A model generated the notes under the pieces. It ran no database searches, had not been told where the DNA came from, and was given only the letters and a program-made list of their open reading frames with translations. Shown here one piece after another: positions 43,925-53,879 of a DNA stretch of 64,000 nt. The DNA comes from Archangium violaceum (GTDB taxonomy: Bacteria > Myxococcota > Myxococcia > Myxococcales > Myxococcaceae), in NCBI RefSeq assembly GCF_016887565.1, contig NZ_CP069396.1, positions 10,398,001-10,462,000 on the forward strand, read 5' to 3'. How positions within the stretch are numbered: position 1 is the stretch's first letter; each line of letters starts with the position of its first letter. A program made the position numbers and the translations under genes.

Positions 43925-46792
43925 ATGCGCAAGCCGTTGATCGTGGCAACCGTCCTGGTGGGACTGGGTCTGGTGTTCTTCCTCGCCTCGCGCGCGGGAG
44001 AGCCGGGCGACAAGGAGAGCAACCCCGTGACGGCGAGCGCCGCCGGCACGGTGCCGCAACCGGAGAGCCCCGAGGATCTGGGCGCGCGAGGCACGGCCGA
44101 CGCGGGCAGCACCCCCCTGCTGGCCCAGGTGCCCACCCAAGAGGACGGAGTGCTGGAGGTGGAAGTGGTCGCGGGCGGGCAGCCGGTGCCCGGCGCCAGT
44201 GTGCGGCTGTACTGGCGCGGCGCGAGGGATCCAAACCTCGACGAGGTGTCCTGGCGGCTGGCGAGCACCGGCACCACGGATGCGAAGGGACGGGTGAGGC
44301 TCGCCTCGCGGCCCGGAAGCTACCTGGTGGCGGTACACGCGCCAGGCCACGCGGCGCTGCGGCGCGACGTGGTGCGCCCCCTGGGCGAGGCCCTCACCCA
44401 CCTGCGCCTCACGCTGGAGGCGGGACAATCCCTCACCGGCCGCACGGTGGTGGGAAGAAGGAACGAGCCCCTGCCCATGGTGGAGCTGGTGCTCACGGCG
44501 CATGGCCGTGAGTTGGAGCTCTGGCAACGTGCCGAGGCCCCCGCCGAGGAGCGCGTGTATGCCTCGAGTGACGAGCGCGGGAACTTCCGCGTGGACGGGC
44601 TAGCCCCCGGTGGCTACCTGCTGGAAGCGCGGGCACCAGGGTATGCCAGGAAGGTGCTGCGCCAGGTGAAGGTGCCGACGGAGGGGCCGCTGACGGTGGC
44701 CCTCGAGGAAGCGGGCGTCATCGAGGGCTTCGTCGAGGACTCGCGGGGCCGCCCGGCCTCGGGCGCCGAGGTGCAGGTGGGGAGTCGCGGTGCGTCCCAG
44801 GTGGTCACCACCGGCGAGGGAGGCGGCTTCTCCGTCGAGGTGGAGGCCGGCATCCACGTCCTCTCCGCGCGGCGCGGCGACGAGGCGGGCTCACTGGACA
44901 AGCCCGTCGTCGTGAGCATGGGGAAGACGGTACGCGACGTGCGGTTGCGGCTCGGTCCTGGCGCGACGCTGGAGGGCCTCGTGGTGGCGAAGTCCTCGGG
45001 CGCTCCCGTGGCGGGTGCCCATGTCGATGTCAGCCCCCTGGGCAACAGCGGGGACTCGGGCCGGGCGGTGACGGACGACACGGGCCACTTCTCCGTGAGC
45101 GGACTGGCCCCTGGCAGCTACGACGTGGTGGTGAATGCCCCGGGGTTCACCCAGCTCATCCGGAGCGGGCCGACGGTGGCACCGGGTGAGCGCTTCTTCC
45201 TCGAGCTCCATCTCTCGGGCTCCGGCGCGGTGGAGGGCCACGTCCGAGATGCCGCCGGCCAGCCGGTGGCGGGCGCGCGGGTGGTGGGCGGAAGCACGGG
45301 CGACGCCTCCGCGGAGGCCCGTAGCGATGCCGAGGGCGCCTACCGCATCGAAGGGCTCTCCACCGGCGTCCAGTACTTCCGCGCCAGTCGGAAGGGAGCG
45401 GCGCTCGGAGCGACCCGCTCCGTCGAGGTGACGGAAGGCGGCAAGGCGCGGCTGGACTTCACCCTGGAGGAGACGGGCACCGTGGAGGGCCTGGTGCGCT
45501 CGGCCTCGGGGCCTCTCCCCTCCGAACCGTTGTCGGTGCTGGTCTTCGCGGAGGCTCGGAACGGTGCTGGACCGTCGAGCATGGGCCGGACCGAGGTCGA
45601 CGCATCCGGCAACTTCCGGCTGACCCTGCCCGAGGGCAGCTACCGCATGCACGTGATTCCCACCGAGGGCCGCATCTCGCACACTCCGCAGCCGAAGCTG
45701 GTGCAGGTGGAAGCGGGGAAGACCGTCCGGGCGGAGCTGACCTGGAAGGAGGGCACGCGCAATGCCTATACAGTCCAGGGCATCGTCCTCGAACCGGATG
45801 GCATGCCCTCTCCGGGGGCCGAGGTCACGCTGAGCACCCAGGCCCCGCTCTTCCTGATGGCGATGGCCCTCACGGATGAGGAGGGCCGCTTCACCCTCTC
45901 CCCGCCCTCCAGGAAGGAGCTCGCCGACGCCCGTGCGACGCTGAACGTGCGCAATGGTGCACGCGGCGCGGAGGTCGCGGACGTGAGGCTCGGGGAACAG
46001 AACGTGGTCGTGAAGCTGCGGCCCGCCACCACCCTGCGCGGACGGGTGGTACGTGCCGACGGACAACCCGTGAGGAGATTCTCCCTGCTCAGCCAGCCCG
46101 TGAGCCGACAGACAGGCAGGGCCCAGGCAGAGAGGGAGTTCCAGGGCGACCGCTTCGAGCTGCGGGACGTGCCCGCCGCCCCCGTGAAGCTGATGGCGTG
46201 GACGGAGGACGGGGCGAGTGGAGAGGCCCAGGTCACCCCCACCTACGAGGCAGCTGCCGAGGTCCTGCTCACCCTGAAGTCCACGGCGGGCGTTCGCGGC
46301 CGGGTGGTGGACGAAACCACGAAACAGCCCATCGCCGAGGCCCATGTCTTCGTCGAGGGCGACAGGTACAGCAACAAGAGGAGCGGCCCCGATGGAAGCT
46401 TCCTCCTCGAGGGACTGCCCGCGGGCGAGCAGACCCTGGCAGTCTCCTTCGGCATGTTCAGGAGCACCGCGCACACGGTGACCCTGGTGGAAGGACAGGT
46501 GCTCGACCTGGGCGACATCGTGCTTCCCACCCCCAGGACGAACGCCGGCACCATTGGTGCGTACTTGCTCCAGGGTGGTGACGAGCTGGTCATCGGCCAG
46601 ATGATACCGGACGGCCCCGCGGCGCGCGCGGGACTGAGGAGCGGCGACACCCTGCTGGCGGTGGATGGCACCCCGGTGACGGACTACCTGGATGCCATGC
46701 AGCTGCTCAATGGCGCTCCCGGCTCCACGGTGGTGCTCGAGGTGCGGCGCGCGGGCACGAAGCGGACCATCTCCATCACCCGCGCCACCTGA
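43925..46792 (+). CDS. Carboxypeptidase-regulatory repeat protein with PDZ domain
   Basis: Membrane-anchored or exported protein of 955 residues; start 43925 gives MRKPLIVATVLVGLGLVFFL, a signal anchor. A Gly/Pro/Ser linker is followed by about eight CarboxypepD_reg-like beta-sandwich units (VEGHVRDAAGQPVAGARV, VEGLVRSASG, VRGRVVDETTKQPIAEA). A C-terminal PDZ domain (GTIGAYLLQ, VIGQMIPDGPAARAGLRSGDTLLAVDGTPV) closes the chain. The repeats are typical extracellular or periplasmic stalks; PDZ may bind peptide C-termini. No protease motif is present. It ends 4 bp from the convergent lipoprotein gene's stop. Confidence 0.87.
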   Translation: MRKPLIVATVLVGLGLVFFLASRAGEPGDKESNPVTASAAGTVPQPESPEDLGARGTADAGSTPLLAQVPTQEDGVLEVEVVAGGQPVPGASVRLYWRGARDPNLDEVSWRLASTGTTDAKGRVRLASRPGSYLVAVHAPGHAALRRDVVRPLGEALTHLRLTLEAGQSLTGRTVVGRRNEPLPMVELVLTAHGRELELWQRAEAPAEERVYASSDERGNFRVDGLAPGGYLLEARAPGYARKVLRQVKVPTEGPLTVALEEAGVIEGFVEDSRGRPASGAEVQVGSRGASQVVTTGEGGGFSVEVEAGIHVLSARRGDEAGSLDKPVVVSMGKTVRDVRLRLGPGATLEGLVVAKSSGAPVAGAHVDVSPLGNSGDSGRAVTDDTGHFSVSGLAPGSYDVVVNAPGFTQLIRSGPTVAPGERFFLELHLSGSGAVEGHVRDAAGQPVAGARVVGGSTGDASAEARSDAEGAYRIEGLSTGVQYFRASRKGAALGATRSVEVTEGGKARLDFTLEETGTVEGLVRSASGPLPSEPLSVLVFAEARNGAGPSSMGRTEVDASGNFRLTLPEGSYRMHVIPTEGRISHTPQPKLVQVEAGKTVRAELTWKEGTRNAYTVQGIVLEPDGMPSPGAEVTLSTQAPLFLMAMALTDEEGRFTLSPPSRKELADARATLNVRNGARGAEVADVRLGEQNVVVKLRPATTLRGRVVRADGQPVRRFSLLSQPVSRQTGRAQAEREFQGDRFELRDVPAAPVKLMAWTEDGASGEAQVTPTYEAAAEVLLTLKSTAGVRGRVVDETTKQPIAEAHVFVEGDRYSNKRSGPDGSFLLEGLPAGEQTLAVSFGMFRSTAHTVTLVEGQVLDLGDIVLPTPRTNAGTIGAYLLQGGDELVIGQMIPDGPAARAGLRSGDTLLAVDGTPVTDYLDAMQLLNGAPGSTVVLEVRRAGTKRTISITRAT

Positions 46793-46796
46793 GGGC

Positions 46797-47309
46797 TCAG
46801 CGGTTGCGCTGCGGCACCACCTCCACCTTCATCACGTAGCGCGCCTGCATGTCCGAGGAGAACTCGATGAGGTGGTCCCCCACTCCGGTGAGGTCCGCCT
46901 CGCGGGAGAACTCGCCCTGCTTCTCCACCGTGTCCAGCGCGGTGCGCCCGCTGACGGACTGGCGGATGCGGGCGCGGCAGCCCTCCTCGTGGAAGGTGAC
47001 GACCGTCTCCTCGCCCGCGGCGATGACGTCTTCCAGGAAGAAGTGCACGCGCACGGTGGCCGCCTCGGGCACCTGGACGATGAAGCGCCCCTGGCCGGGG
47101 AAGCGGCCCTCGGCGTAGCTCTCCGGCCCGAGAATGCAACCCGCCATGGTGCTGCACACCGGCCAGGCCGCGTCACACGTGTCCGCCACGCGGCTGCCGA
47201 TGAAGTCCGCGCGCGAGCCTCCACATCCCAGCCCCAGCACCAGGGTCAGCGGCAATCCGACACGCGACAGTTGGGACAGCACACCCAAGGTTGTTAGAAA
47301 TCGTGTCAT
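46797..47309 (-). CDS. Small lipoprotein, unknown function
   Basis: Lipoprotein of 170 residues starting at 47309. The signal ends LGLGC. The mature region contains four Cys near its start (TCDAAWPVCSTMAGC) and beta strands (GRFIVQVPEAATVRVHFFLED, EETVVTFHEEGC). No family recognised. It is divergent from the next lipoprotein gene with only 31 bp between the two start codons. Confidence 0.7.
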   Translation of the reverse strand: MTRFLTTLGVLSQLSRVGLPLTLVLGLGCGGSRADFIGSRVADTCDAAWPVCSTMAGCILGPESYAEGRFPGQGRFIVQVPEAATVRVHFFLEDVIAAGEETVVTFHEEGCRARIRQSVSGRTALDTVEKQGEFSREADLTGVGDHLIEFSSDMQARYVMKVEVVPQRNR

Positions 47310-47340
47310 CGTCCGAACCTCATCCGAGGAGGAGCCGTTC

Positions 47341-47772
47341 ATGCGTCTGCGTCCCTTGTGGCTGTCCGTCATCTTCGTTGCTCTGGCGGGCTGTGGTGGA
47401 AACGATGAGCCGCCCGTGGAGCCCCAGCTCTTCGTGGACCGGGAGAGCATTGGCTTCGGGCAGGAGTACGGCACCGGAGCGTACGTCAATCAGCAGATCT
47501 CCGAGTCGCTCTACATCGAGAACAACGGCCAGCAGACGCTGGAGATCACCGAGGTGACGAAGTCGGGTGCCACCCAGTTCACCGTGACCCTGCCCGAGCA
47601 GCTCGCCAAGGGCGAGCCGGTGCGGCTCGAGTACGGCAAGCGCACCTTCATCCAGGTGGACTTCAAGCCCACCCAGGCGAAGAAGTACGAGGCCAAGCTC
47701 CTCATCAAGTCCAACGCCGCCAACGCGCCGGAGAAGGAGATCGCCATCTCCGGCGTGGGCTACAACCCGTGA
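47341..47772 (+). CDS. Small lipoprotein with ASH/Ig-like domain
   Basis: Lipoprotein of 143 residues; start 47341 follows GAGGAGGAG, lipobox LAGC. The mature part has strands SESLYIENNGQQTLEITEVT, TFIQVDFKPTQAKKYEAKL and KEIAISGVG, which resemble the ASH/choice-of-anchor-D Ig-like fold. These are commonly small adhesion or scaffold domains. Function unknown. It converges on the large lipoprotein gene with 11 bp between stops. Confidence 0.75.
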   Translation: MRLRPLWLSVIFVALAGCGGNDEPPVEPQLFVDRESIGFGQEYGTGAYVNQQISESLYIENNGQQTLEITEVTKSGATQFTVTLPEQLAKGEPVRLEYGKRTFIQVDFKPTQAKKYEAKLLIKSNAANAPEKEIAISGVGYNP

Positions 47773-47783
47773 GGTGACCGGGT

Positions 47784-50093
47784 TCAAGGCTGCCGGGTGA
47801 AGAAACAGCCCGGCACCGCTCCGCCATCCGCGAACGTCCCTCCATCAGGGACCGGGCAGCTGGCGGACCCGCCGTCGAGGGTGGTGTAGGACTTCGGATA
47901 GCCGGTGTGCGCGGTGCGCAGCGTGTAGTCCGCCTGTCCGTAGTCCATCCGGTCCACGCCGCTCACGGCCACCTTGAGGACGTTCCCGCGCATGAAGCGC
48001 GGCTCGAGGCAGGAGCAGGCGTAGGGCTGCACCGTCACCTTGGTGGTCGTCGGCCCCCGCTCCAGCTTGTACAGCGGCTGCAGGTTGCTCAGGCTGCCGG
48101 CCGGCGAGTGCCAGGCGCGCAGCGGCTCTCCCCGGTACGCGAGCGTCAGCGGCTGCCCGGCGCTGCCGGTGGACACCTGCGTGCAGACTCCGCCGTCCAG
48201 CCGGTCTCCATCGCAGAAGGCCAGGTCCAACGCGAGCCCGTAGGGCGTGCCGCCATCGGACAGGTTGTCCACCTCCCACTGCAGCTCCCAGGTGCGTTCG
48301 GCCGAGCCGCCGGGCAGTTGGAAGGAGAAGGTGTCCACGTCGGTGTTCACGGCCTCGTAATCCCCGGGGCCGCGCACGCCCTGCCCCTTCACGGGGTCGT
48401 TCCCGACGAGCCGTCCCTGGCCGTAGGAGATGGAGCCGTGCACCTCGAAGGCCGCACCGGTGGGCGGCGCGGGGAAGGTCGCGGCGGCATCATCGCTGGC
48501 CATCTGCACCTGCGGCCGGGGCGAGTCCATGCCCTCCGAGGGGTGACTGGCCTCGTCCGGGTCGTCCAACCACTCCACCTCCAGGCGGTAGTCCTTGTCG
48601 TCCGCCCAGTTGGTGCCCTCGTCCTGGACGAGGAAGTAGTAGCGCGAGGTGGTGGTGTGCGAAGGCACCGGCAGCGCGCCCCCGAAGTTGCGCAGGTTGG
48701 GGAGGTACTCGGACTCCTCGCGCGAGGAGCGCAGGCACAGCGGCGTGGCGTTGTTGCACCAGCCGTCCACCAGCGCCCTCACCGTCGAGTCCGTCCCGTA
48801 GCCATTGCCCTTGGGGCACACGTTGGCCTTGGTGACGCAGTCGGAGGCGGAGGAGCCCGTCACCTCGGTGAGGACGTACACCAGCCGGTCCGCGAGGCCG
48901 GGCAGCGGCGGGAAGCGGCCCCCCGAGGACAGGGGAACCAGCCGGTAGCGCAGCACGGTGGGCGCGGTGTTCGTCGCCACATCCACCGCGAACCAGTCCT
49001 TGTCTCCCATCGAGCCCAGGCGCCCGGTGAAGGATGTCCTGCCCGCCGAGGGGGTGCTCGTCGTGGCGGAAAGGGCGGCCACCTTCGCCCGGCTCTGGGT
49101 GTCGTTGCCGGTGGAGAGGTCGTTCGGGTCCGCCTCGTCCAGCACCTTCACCTCCAGCGTGTACTTCAGGCGCAGGTCTCCGGGCGGAGTCTGAGTGGAA
49201 GTGCCGCTGTTCCAGGCCTGCACCTGCACCTGCCACCTTCCCGCGGCCCCTCCCCGGCGCGCGGCGGCCAGGTCCGCGGCCAGCACGTTGGTGCGCACGC
49301 GCTCCTCGAACTCGGCGTTACCGTCCGGACGCAGCAACCTGTACGAGAGGATGTAGGCGGGGGGAGGCTCGGGCGGAGGGATGTTCGGCGCCGTCAGCCG
49401 CACGTAGACGATCTTCCCGGCCGGCACGTCGAAGGCGAAGCGGTCCACGTCCCCCGCGGTGGCCAGGTACCCGGAGCCGCTGCCCGCGAGGACGCCGCCC
49501 TGGTTCGTCAGTGCCACCGGCGTGGCCTTGTCCGCCGTGTCGTTGGGCTCGTTGGCGTCCGGGTTGTCCAGCACCTCCACCGTGAGGGTGTACGGGTTGC
49601 GCGCGTCGAAGCCGGGACGGCTCGGGTTGGCGGCCTCGTCGGAGAGCAGCAGCAGCAGCTTCGCGCCCGGCTGGGCGAAGGGGACGACGAACTCGATGGG
49701 CCTGGGCTGGCCCTGACCGTGCGAATCCACCAGGCGCGGTGCCAGAGCACCGCCGTCCTCCTTGAGGAGGCTGACGGCCAGGTTCACCGCGGTGATGGGC
49801 GTGGTGTAGACGGCGGTGACACGCACCAGCGAGCGCGGCCCCACGTCCGCGGGCATCTGCACGCTGTACCAGTCGCTGTCCCCCCCGAAGGAGATGTAGC
49901 GCTCCAGCGGCTGGCCGAGCGTGAGCTGGCACTCCGCCGAGGTGAGCGCCTCCTCACGGGTGTTGCAGAGGTCGGGCACCTCCTGCTCGCCCGCGTCCGA
50001 CGAGTCGTCCGGATTCTGCGAGGGACAGGCGGTGAGCACGAGGAACACGAGCGGCAGCAGTCGCAGTCGGGCGGAGGGGGACATGGCAACCAT
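47784..50093 (-). CDS. Large secreted lipoprotein with PPC-like domains
   Basis: Lipoprotein of about 769 residues; start placed at 50093 (an ATG at 50084 is also possible; no Shine-Dalgarno favours either). Lipobox LTAC. It contains repeated PPC-like beta domains (WYSVQMPADVGPRSLVRV; GDVDRFAFDVPAGKIVYV; DKDWFAVDVATNTAPTVL; VDTFSFQLPGGSAERTWEL), which often cap secreted hydrolases. No catalytic motif was seen. It is the last gene of a leftward group with the vWA lipoproteins and is probably part of the same surface complex. Confidence 0.75.
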   Translation of the reverse strand: MVAMSPSARLRLLPLVFLVLTACPSQNPDDSSDAGEQEVPDLCNTREEALTSAECQLTLGQPLERYISFGGDSDWYSVQMPADVGPRSLVRVTAVYTTPITAVNLAVSLLKEDGGALAPRLVDSHGQGQPRPIEFVVPFAQPGAKLLLLLSDEAANPSRPGFDARNPYTLTVEVLDNPDANEPNDTADKATPVALTNQGGVLAGSGSGYLATAGDVDRFAFDVPAGKIVYVRLTAPNIPPPEPPPAYILSYRLLRPDGNAEFEERVRTNVLAADLAAARRGGAAGRWQVQVQAWNSGTSTQTPPGDLRLKYTLEVKVLDEADPNDLSTGNDTQSRAKVAALSATTSTPSAGRTSFTGRLGSMGDKDWFAVDVATNTAPTVLRYRLVPLSSGGRFPPLPGLADRLVYVLTEVTGSSASDCVTKANVCPKGNGYGTDSTVRALVDGWCNNATPLCLRSSREESEYLPNLRNFGGALPVPSHTTTSRYYFLVQDEGTNWADDKDYRLEVEWLDDPDEASHPSEGMDSPRPQVQMASDDAAATFPAPPTGAAFEVHGSISYGQGRLVGNDPVKGQGVRGPGDYEAVNTDVDTFSFQLPGGSAERTWELQWEVDNLSDGGTPYGLALDLAFCDGDRLDGGVCTQVSTGSAGQPLTLAYRGEPLRAWHSPAGSLSNLQPLYKLERGPTTTKVTVQPYACSCLEPRFMRGNVLKVAVSGVDRMDYGQADYTLRTAHTGYPKSYTTLDGGSASCPVPDGGTFADGGAVPGCFFTRQP

Positions 50094-50138
50094 GTGAGGC
50101 CCCGCCGGAGCGGGGGTGGGGGTTTCCGGGCGCCCTGC

Positions 50139-51899
50139 TCAGGGCGTGGTGGGAACGGGACGGCCGGGGCAGCCGTCGACGAAGTCCTCGGGGGTGACGC
50201 GGATGACGCCGTCCACGGGGGACTTGATGCCGCCCAGCGGGTAGCGCGCCCCCTGGAAGCGGAAGTGGCGCACCATCGTGCGCGCGGTGGGGTCGTCCGC
50301 GGGAATCATGGCGGCGGACAGGTAGAGGTCGTTGTAGCCCGCGCCGCGCAGCACCGTGCCCGCGTCGTCCGTGTCGCCCTGGGTGGGGGCCAGCAGCACG
50401 TTGTCCACGCGGAAGTCGTAGCACTGGCGACCCAGGTCATCCGGAGGCCCCGCCGCCTTCAGCGTGTAGCGGTAGCCGTCCGTGGACAGGTTCGCGGTGT
50501 CCACGTCCACCGGGCTCGTGTGCATGCGCAGCTCGGAGCGGCTCACCACGCCGTCGTTGTCCGGGTCCTGCTCCAGGTCGTTGCTCGCGCCCTGCGTACC
50601 CCCGAGCCACTCCACCCCGTCCGGGATGCCGTCCCTGTCACTGTCCACGCGCTCGGAGTTGGTGCCGATGAACTGCTCGTCGCAATCCAGCAGCCCATCG
50701 CAGTCCGAGTCCACGCCGCGCAGCGAGGGCGGACAGCCCGGGTCCAACCCGCCACCGTCCGGCCGGGCGTAGCCCAGCGGGTTGAAGTCCACGCCCAGCT
50801 CCCGGAAGCGCACCTCCACCCCGTCGCTGAAGCCATCCCCGTCGGTGTCCGCCTTCGCGGGGTCGGTGCGCACCTGGGCCTCGCGCTCGTCGGTGAGCCC
50901 GTCGCCGTCCGTGTCCGCCGTGTCCAGGGGGCTGCCCGAGGGCGCGGAGAAGTTGGAGGCCACCAGCTCCTTGAGGAGGAAGGAGCGCCGCACCTGGCCG
51001 AAGCGGAAGTCCAGGAAGTTGATGGGCTCGTCGTTGCGGAAGTCGCGGAAGTTGCCGCCGCCCAGCGCCGCCATCGTCGACAGCCGCTCCGCGTTCTGGT
51101 TGATGAGGAGCATGGGGCAGCCGCCGTCACCCGCGGTGCCATCGGGCAGCAGCTCGCACACCGTGCTGACCGGCTGGAGGGGCTGGAACACGTGCACCGT
51201 GTTGACGCGCACGTCCTCCACCAGGTCCTTGAGCTGGCGGATGCGCACCACGGCATCTCCTCGCAGCAGGTCCCTGTCCTGGTCCGTCGTGGGCCTGCCG
51301 TCGGAGAGGAAGATGACGGAGTAGCGCGCCTGGGCCAGCGCCTCCGCACCACCGGGCTCCAGCCGGCTGCGGGAGATGTCCCGGTTGATGAGCGAGTAGA
51401 TGTCCGCCAGCGGCTTCACGAAGTCGGTGGCGTCGCGGTTGGGAGAGGTGTCCGGGTTGCGGTAGGTGAGCAGCCGCTGGACGAGGTTGAGGCGCTTGTT
51501 GTTGTCCAGCTCGGACACGCGCACGAAGCCGTCCTCCACGGTGGGCGGCGCGCCCGACTGGGTGAGGTAGGCCGTGGTGCTGCCGGCGAACACCATCACC
51601 GCCAGGTACACCTCGTCATCGGTGGGCAGGCTGTCGATGAGCTGCACCAGCGCGGTGGCCCGGGTGCCGTCCGGGTCGCTCACGTTCATGGACTGACTGG
51701 CGTCCAGGGCGGCGATGATCTTGATGGGCCGCACCACCTGGTTGGAGCCCACCGTGCACACCTGCCCCTCGAGGGCGACGGCACGGTCCACCGGCACCTC
51801 CTGGTCCCTCCGTCCGTCATAGAGGTAGGCGTCCGTGCAGGCCACCACCGCCACCACGCAGGCCAGCCCCAGCGACACCGCGACCGCAGCCCGGCTCAT
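50139..51899 (-). CDS. vWA/TSP3-repeat lipoprotein (paralogue A)
   Basis: Lipoprotein of 586 residues; start 51899 overlaps the stop of the upstream gene (ATGA). Lipobox VVAC. A von Willebrand A domain has MIDAS DASQSM and SVIFLSDGRP. It is followed by Asp-rich thrombospondin type-3 calcium repeats (DTDGDGLTDERE, DTDGDGFSDGVE, DSDRDGIPDGVE). The C-terminal domain begins GYRYTLKAAGP and contains RQCYDFRVDNVLL and VTPEDF, shared with two neighbours. A Ca2+- and Mg2+-dependent surface adhesion or scaffold role is inferred. Confidence 0.87.
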   Translation of the reverse strand: MSRAAVAVSLGLACVVAVVACTDAYLYDGRRDQEVPVDRAVALEGQVCTVGSNQVVRPIKIIAALDASQSMNVSDPDGTRATALVQLIDSLPTDDEVYLAVMVFAGSTTAYLTQSGAPPTVEDGFVRVSELDNNKRLNLVQRLLTYRNPDTSPNRDATDFVKPLADIYSLINRDISRSRLEPGGAEALAQARYSVIFLSDGRPTTDQDRDLLRGDAVVRIRQLKDLVEDVRVNTVHVFQPLQPVSTVCELLPDGTAGDGGCPMLLINQNAERLSTMAALGGGNFRDFRNDEPINFLDFRFGQVRRSFLLKELVASNFSAPSGSPLDTADTDGDGLTDEREAQVRTDPAKADTDGDGFSDGVEVRFRELGVDFNPLGYARPDGGGLDPGCPPSLRGVDSDCDGLLDCDEQFIGTNSERVDSDRDGIPDGVEWLGGTQGASNDLEQDPDNDGVVSRSELRMHTSPVDVDTANLSTDGYRYTLKAAGPPDDLGRQCYDFRVDNVLLAPTQGDTDDAGTVLRGAGYNDLYLSAAMIPADDPTARTMVRHFRFQGARYPLGGIKSPVDGVIRVTPEDFVDGCPGRPVPTTP

Positions 51900-53849
51900 G
51901 GACGGGCCCCCACGCAGCGGTTGCGGTACTCGGTGTCCTCGTTGAGCTGGTCCGGTCTCACGAAGTTGCCGTCCTCCAGCGTCAGCTCGGGACCGAGCGG
52001 CGCGCGCACGCTCGGCGGCGCGTACTGGGCCCAGGCACAGGCGGTGCGCCAGACGCCGTAGTCGGTGGCCACGCCGCTCTCGGGAGCCTCGGCGAACCAC
52101 ACCTTGAAGAGGTTGAAGCCCTGCTGCACGCCCGCGCGCGAGGGCGGCGTGACGAGCTGCAGGTTGGAGACGGTGAAGTCGTAGCAGACGCGGCCGTTGG
52201 CCAGCACCTCGGCCTGCACCTCGTACTGGTAGCCCTGGCGCTCGTAGAAGGCCCGGTCCCGCCGCGTGGGGTTGCTCTCCGAGCGCAGCTCCAGCTCGTC
52301 CGGAATCCCATCCCCGTCCGTGTCGATGCCGGACGCATTGGGGGTGAGCGGATCCAACCCGTAGCGGGACTCCAGCAGGTCCGGCACGCCGTCACCGTCG
52401 CTGTCCACGATGCCCGAGTGCGTCTTCAGGTACGCCTCGGCGAACTGTGACAGGCCGTCTCCGTCCGTGTCCGCGCACCGGCAGCTGGGTGTCAGCGGAG
52501 ACTGCGGATCGCACCCGCGCGTGTCCTTGGTATTGGCCGCCTTGAAGCCCTGGTCCGAGCGCAGCACCTCGAAGCCGTCGCTGAAGCAGTCCCCGTCACT
52601 GTCCTCCGTGAAGGTGTTGGTGCCCAGGGAGAAGCCGTTGTCCTGGGTGTCCGCCACTCCGTCGCCGTCGCTGTCCGTCTCGCGCGACTCCATGCCCGGT
52701 ACCGCGGAGAGCGACTGCACCATCAGCGTCTTCATCACGTTGCGCGAGGCGAAGGACGAGTAGTCCAGCGCGCCCAGGCCCAGCTCGGAGATCTCCGTCC
52801 TGTTGTTGAACTCCTGGTACACGCCACCGCCCATCTCCGCGAAGCGCTTGAGCAGCCAGGAGGAGATCTTCTTGGCCTCCTGCGGGTAGCGGGCCGGGTC
52901 CACGCCCGGGTAGACGCCGTAGAGGTCCTGGCAGATGGGGCCGCACAGACGCACGGACTCCTCGTTGAAGAGGAGCACCGTGTGCATGCGGATGTCGCCG
53001 ACGTTGTGCTGCTCCTTGAGCTCCATGAGCTGCCGCACGTAGCTGAAGAGCTGGAAGTTCTGGTTGCGGTCCGTGCCCGCGATGTAGCCAGTGATGGCGT
53101 CCGGATCCTCCGGGTCCATCAGGTTGCAGAACTCACGCGCGCTGGCCGAGTCCTCCCACGTCAGGTCCGGCTGGTCCGGCGAGGCGTACTGGCCGAGGGA
53201 GTCGTTGGCCGAGCAGCGCGGGTACGGCGTGCCGTCGGTGAGGAAGACGACGACGTAGCGGGTGCGCGGCAGCTCCGCCGGGCGCGTCTTGGCCACGTCG
53301 GTGATGTCGCCGGAGATGACCTTGTAGGCCTCGGCGAGCGCGCCCTGGTAGTCCGTGCCCTTGCCCAGCTGGCTCTGCAGCTGGCCGATGTACGAGTCGA
53401 TGCCGGAGGCCGCGGTGGGCCGGGCGAAGCGGTTGCCCGTGCTACCGGGCCAGGGGTTGCGGATGTTCGTCTCGAAGGGGACGACGGAGACCTGCACGTT
53501 GGGCTGCGCGCGGAACTGATTCACCAGCCGGCGCAGCGCCCGCACCCGCGCGGGCTCGTCGGTCCCCTGCCCGAGGGCGAGGATCTCCGGGCGCTGGCAA
53601 AAGCCGGTGCCCTCCTGCGAGCCCGGCGGGTCCGACACGCACATGCTGCCGGACTGGTCGATGACGATGACCACCTTCACCGGGAAGCCGCTCGGGTCGG
53701 GCGTGCTGGAGCACACCCGGCCCTTGAGGGTGAGCCGGTCATCGATGTTGGACTGCTCCTGCGCGAGCGACTCGACGAGCGTATCGGTGCAGCCCGACAG
53801 GGCCAGGAGGCCCGCCACGAGCAGCGTCTGGAGTTTCAGGCGGCGCATT
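51896..53849 (-). CDS. vWA/TSP3-repeat lipoprotein (paralogue B)
   Basis: Lipoprotein of 650 residues; start 53849 follows GAGGAGG, lipobox LSGC. The vWA domain has an intact MIDAS DQSGSM and VVFLTDGTPYP. TSP3 calcium repeats follow (DSDGDGVADTQD, DSDGDCFSDGFE, DTDGDGLSQ, DSDGDGVPD, DTDGDGIPD). The C-terminal domain has GYQYEVQAEV and GRVCYDFTVSNLQL. It is the largest of the three paralogues. The last 4 bases overlap with the downstream gene, so translation is coupled. Role inferred as surface binding or display. Confidence 0.87.
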
Positions 53850-53879
53850 CGGTGCGGACCTCCTCGGGACGACGGGTTT

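Noticed and set aside
47907-52061. Plus-strand open frame of about 1380 codons opposite the vWA/TSP3 genes
   Set aside because: Same kind of shadow; the minus strand has lipoboxes, vWA and TSP3 motifs and start/stop overlaps.
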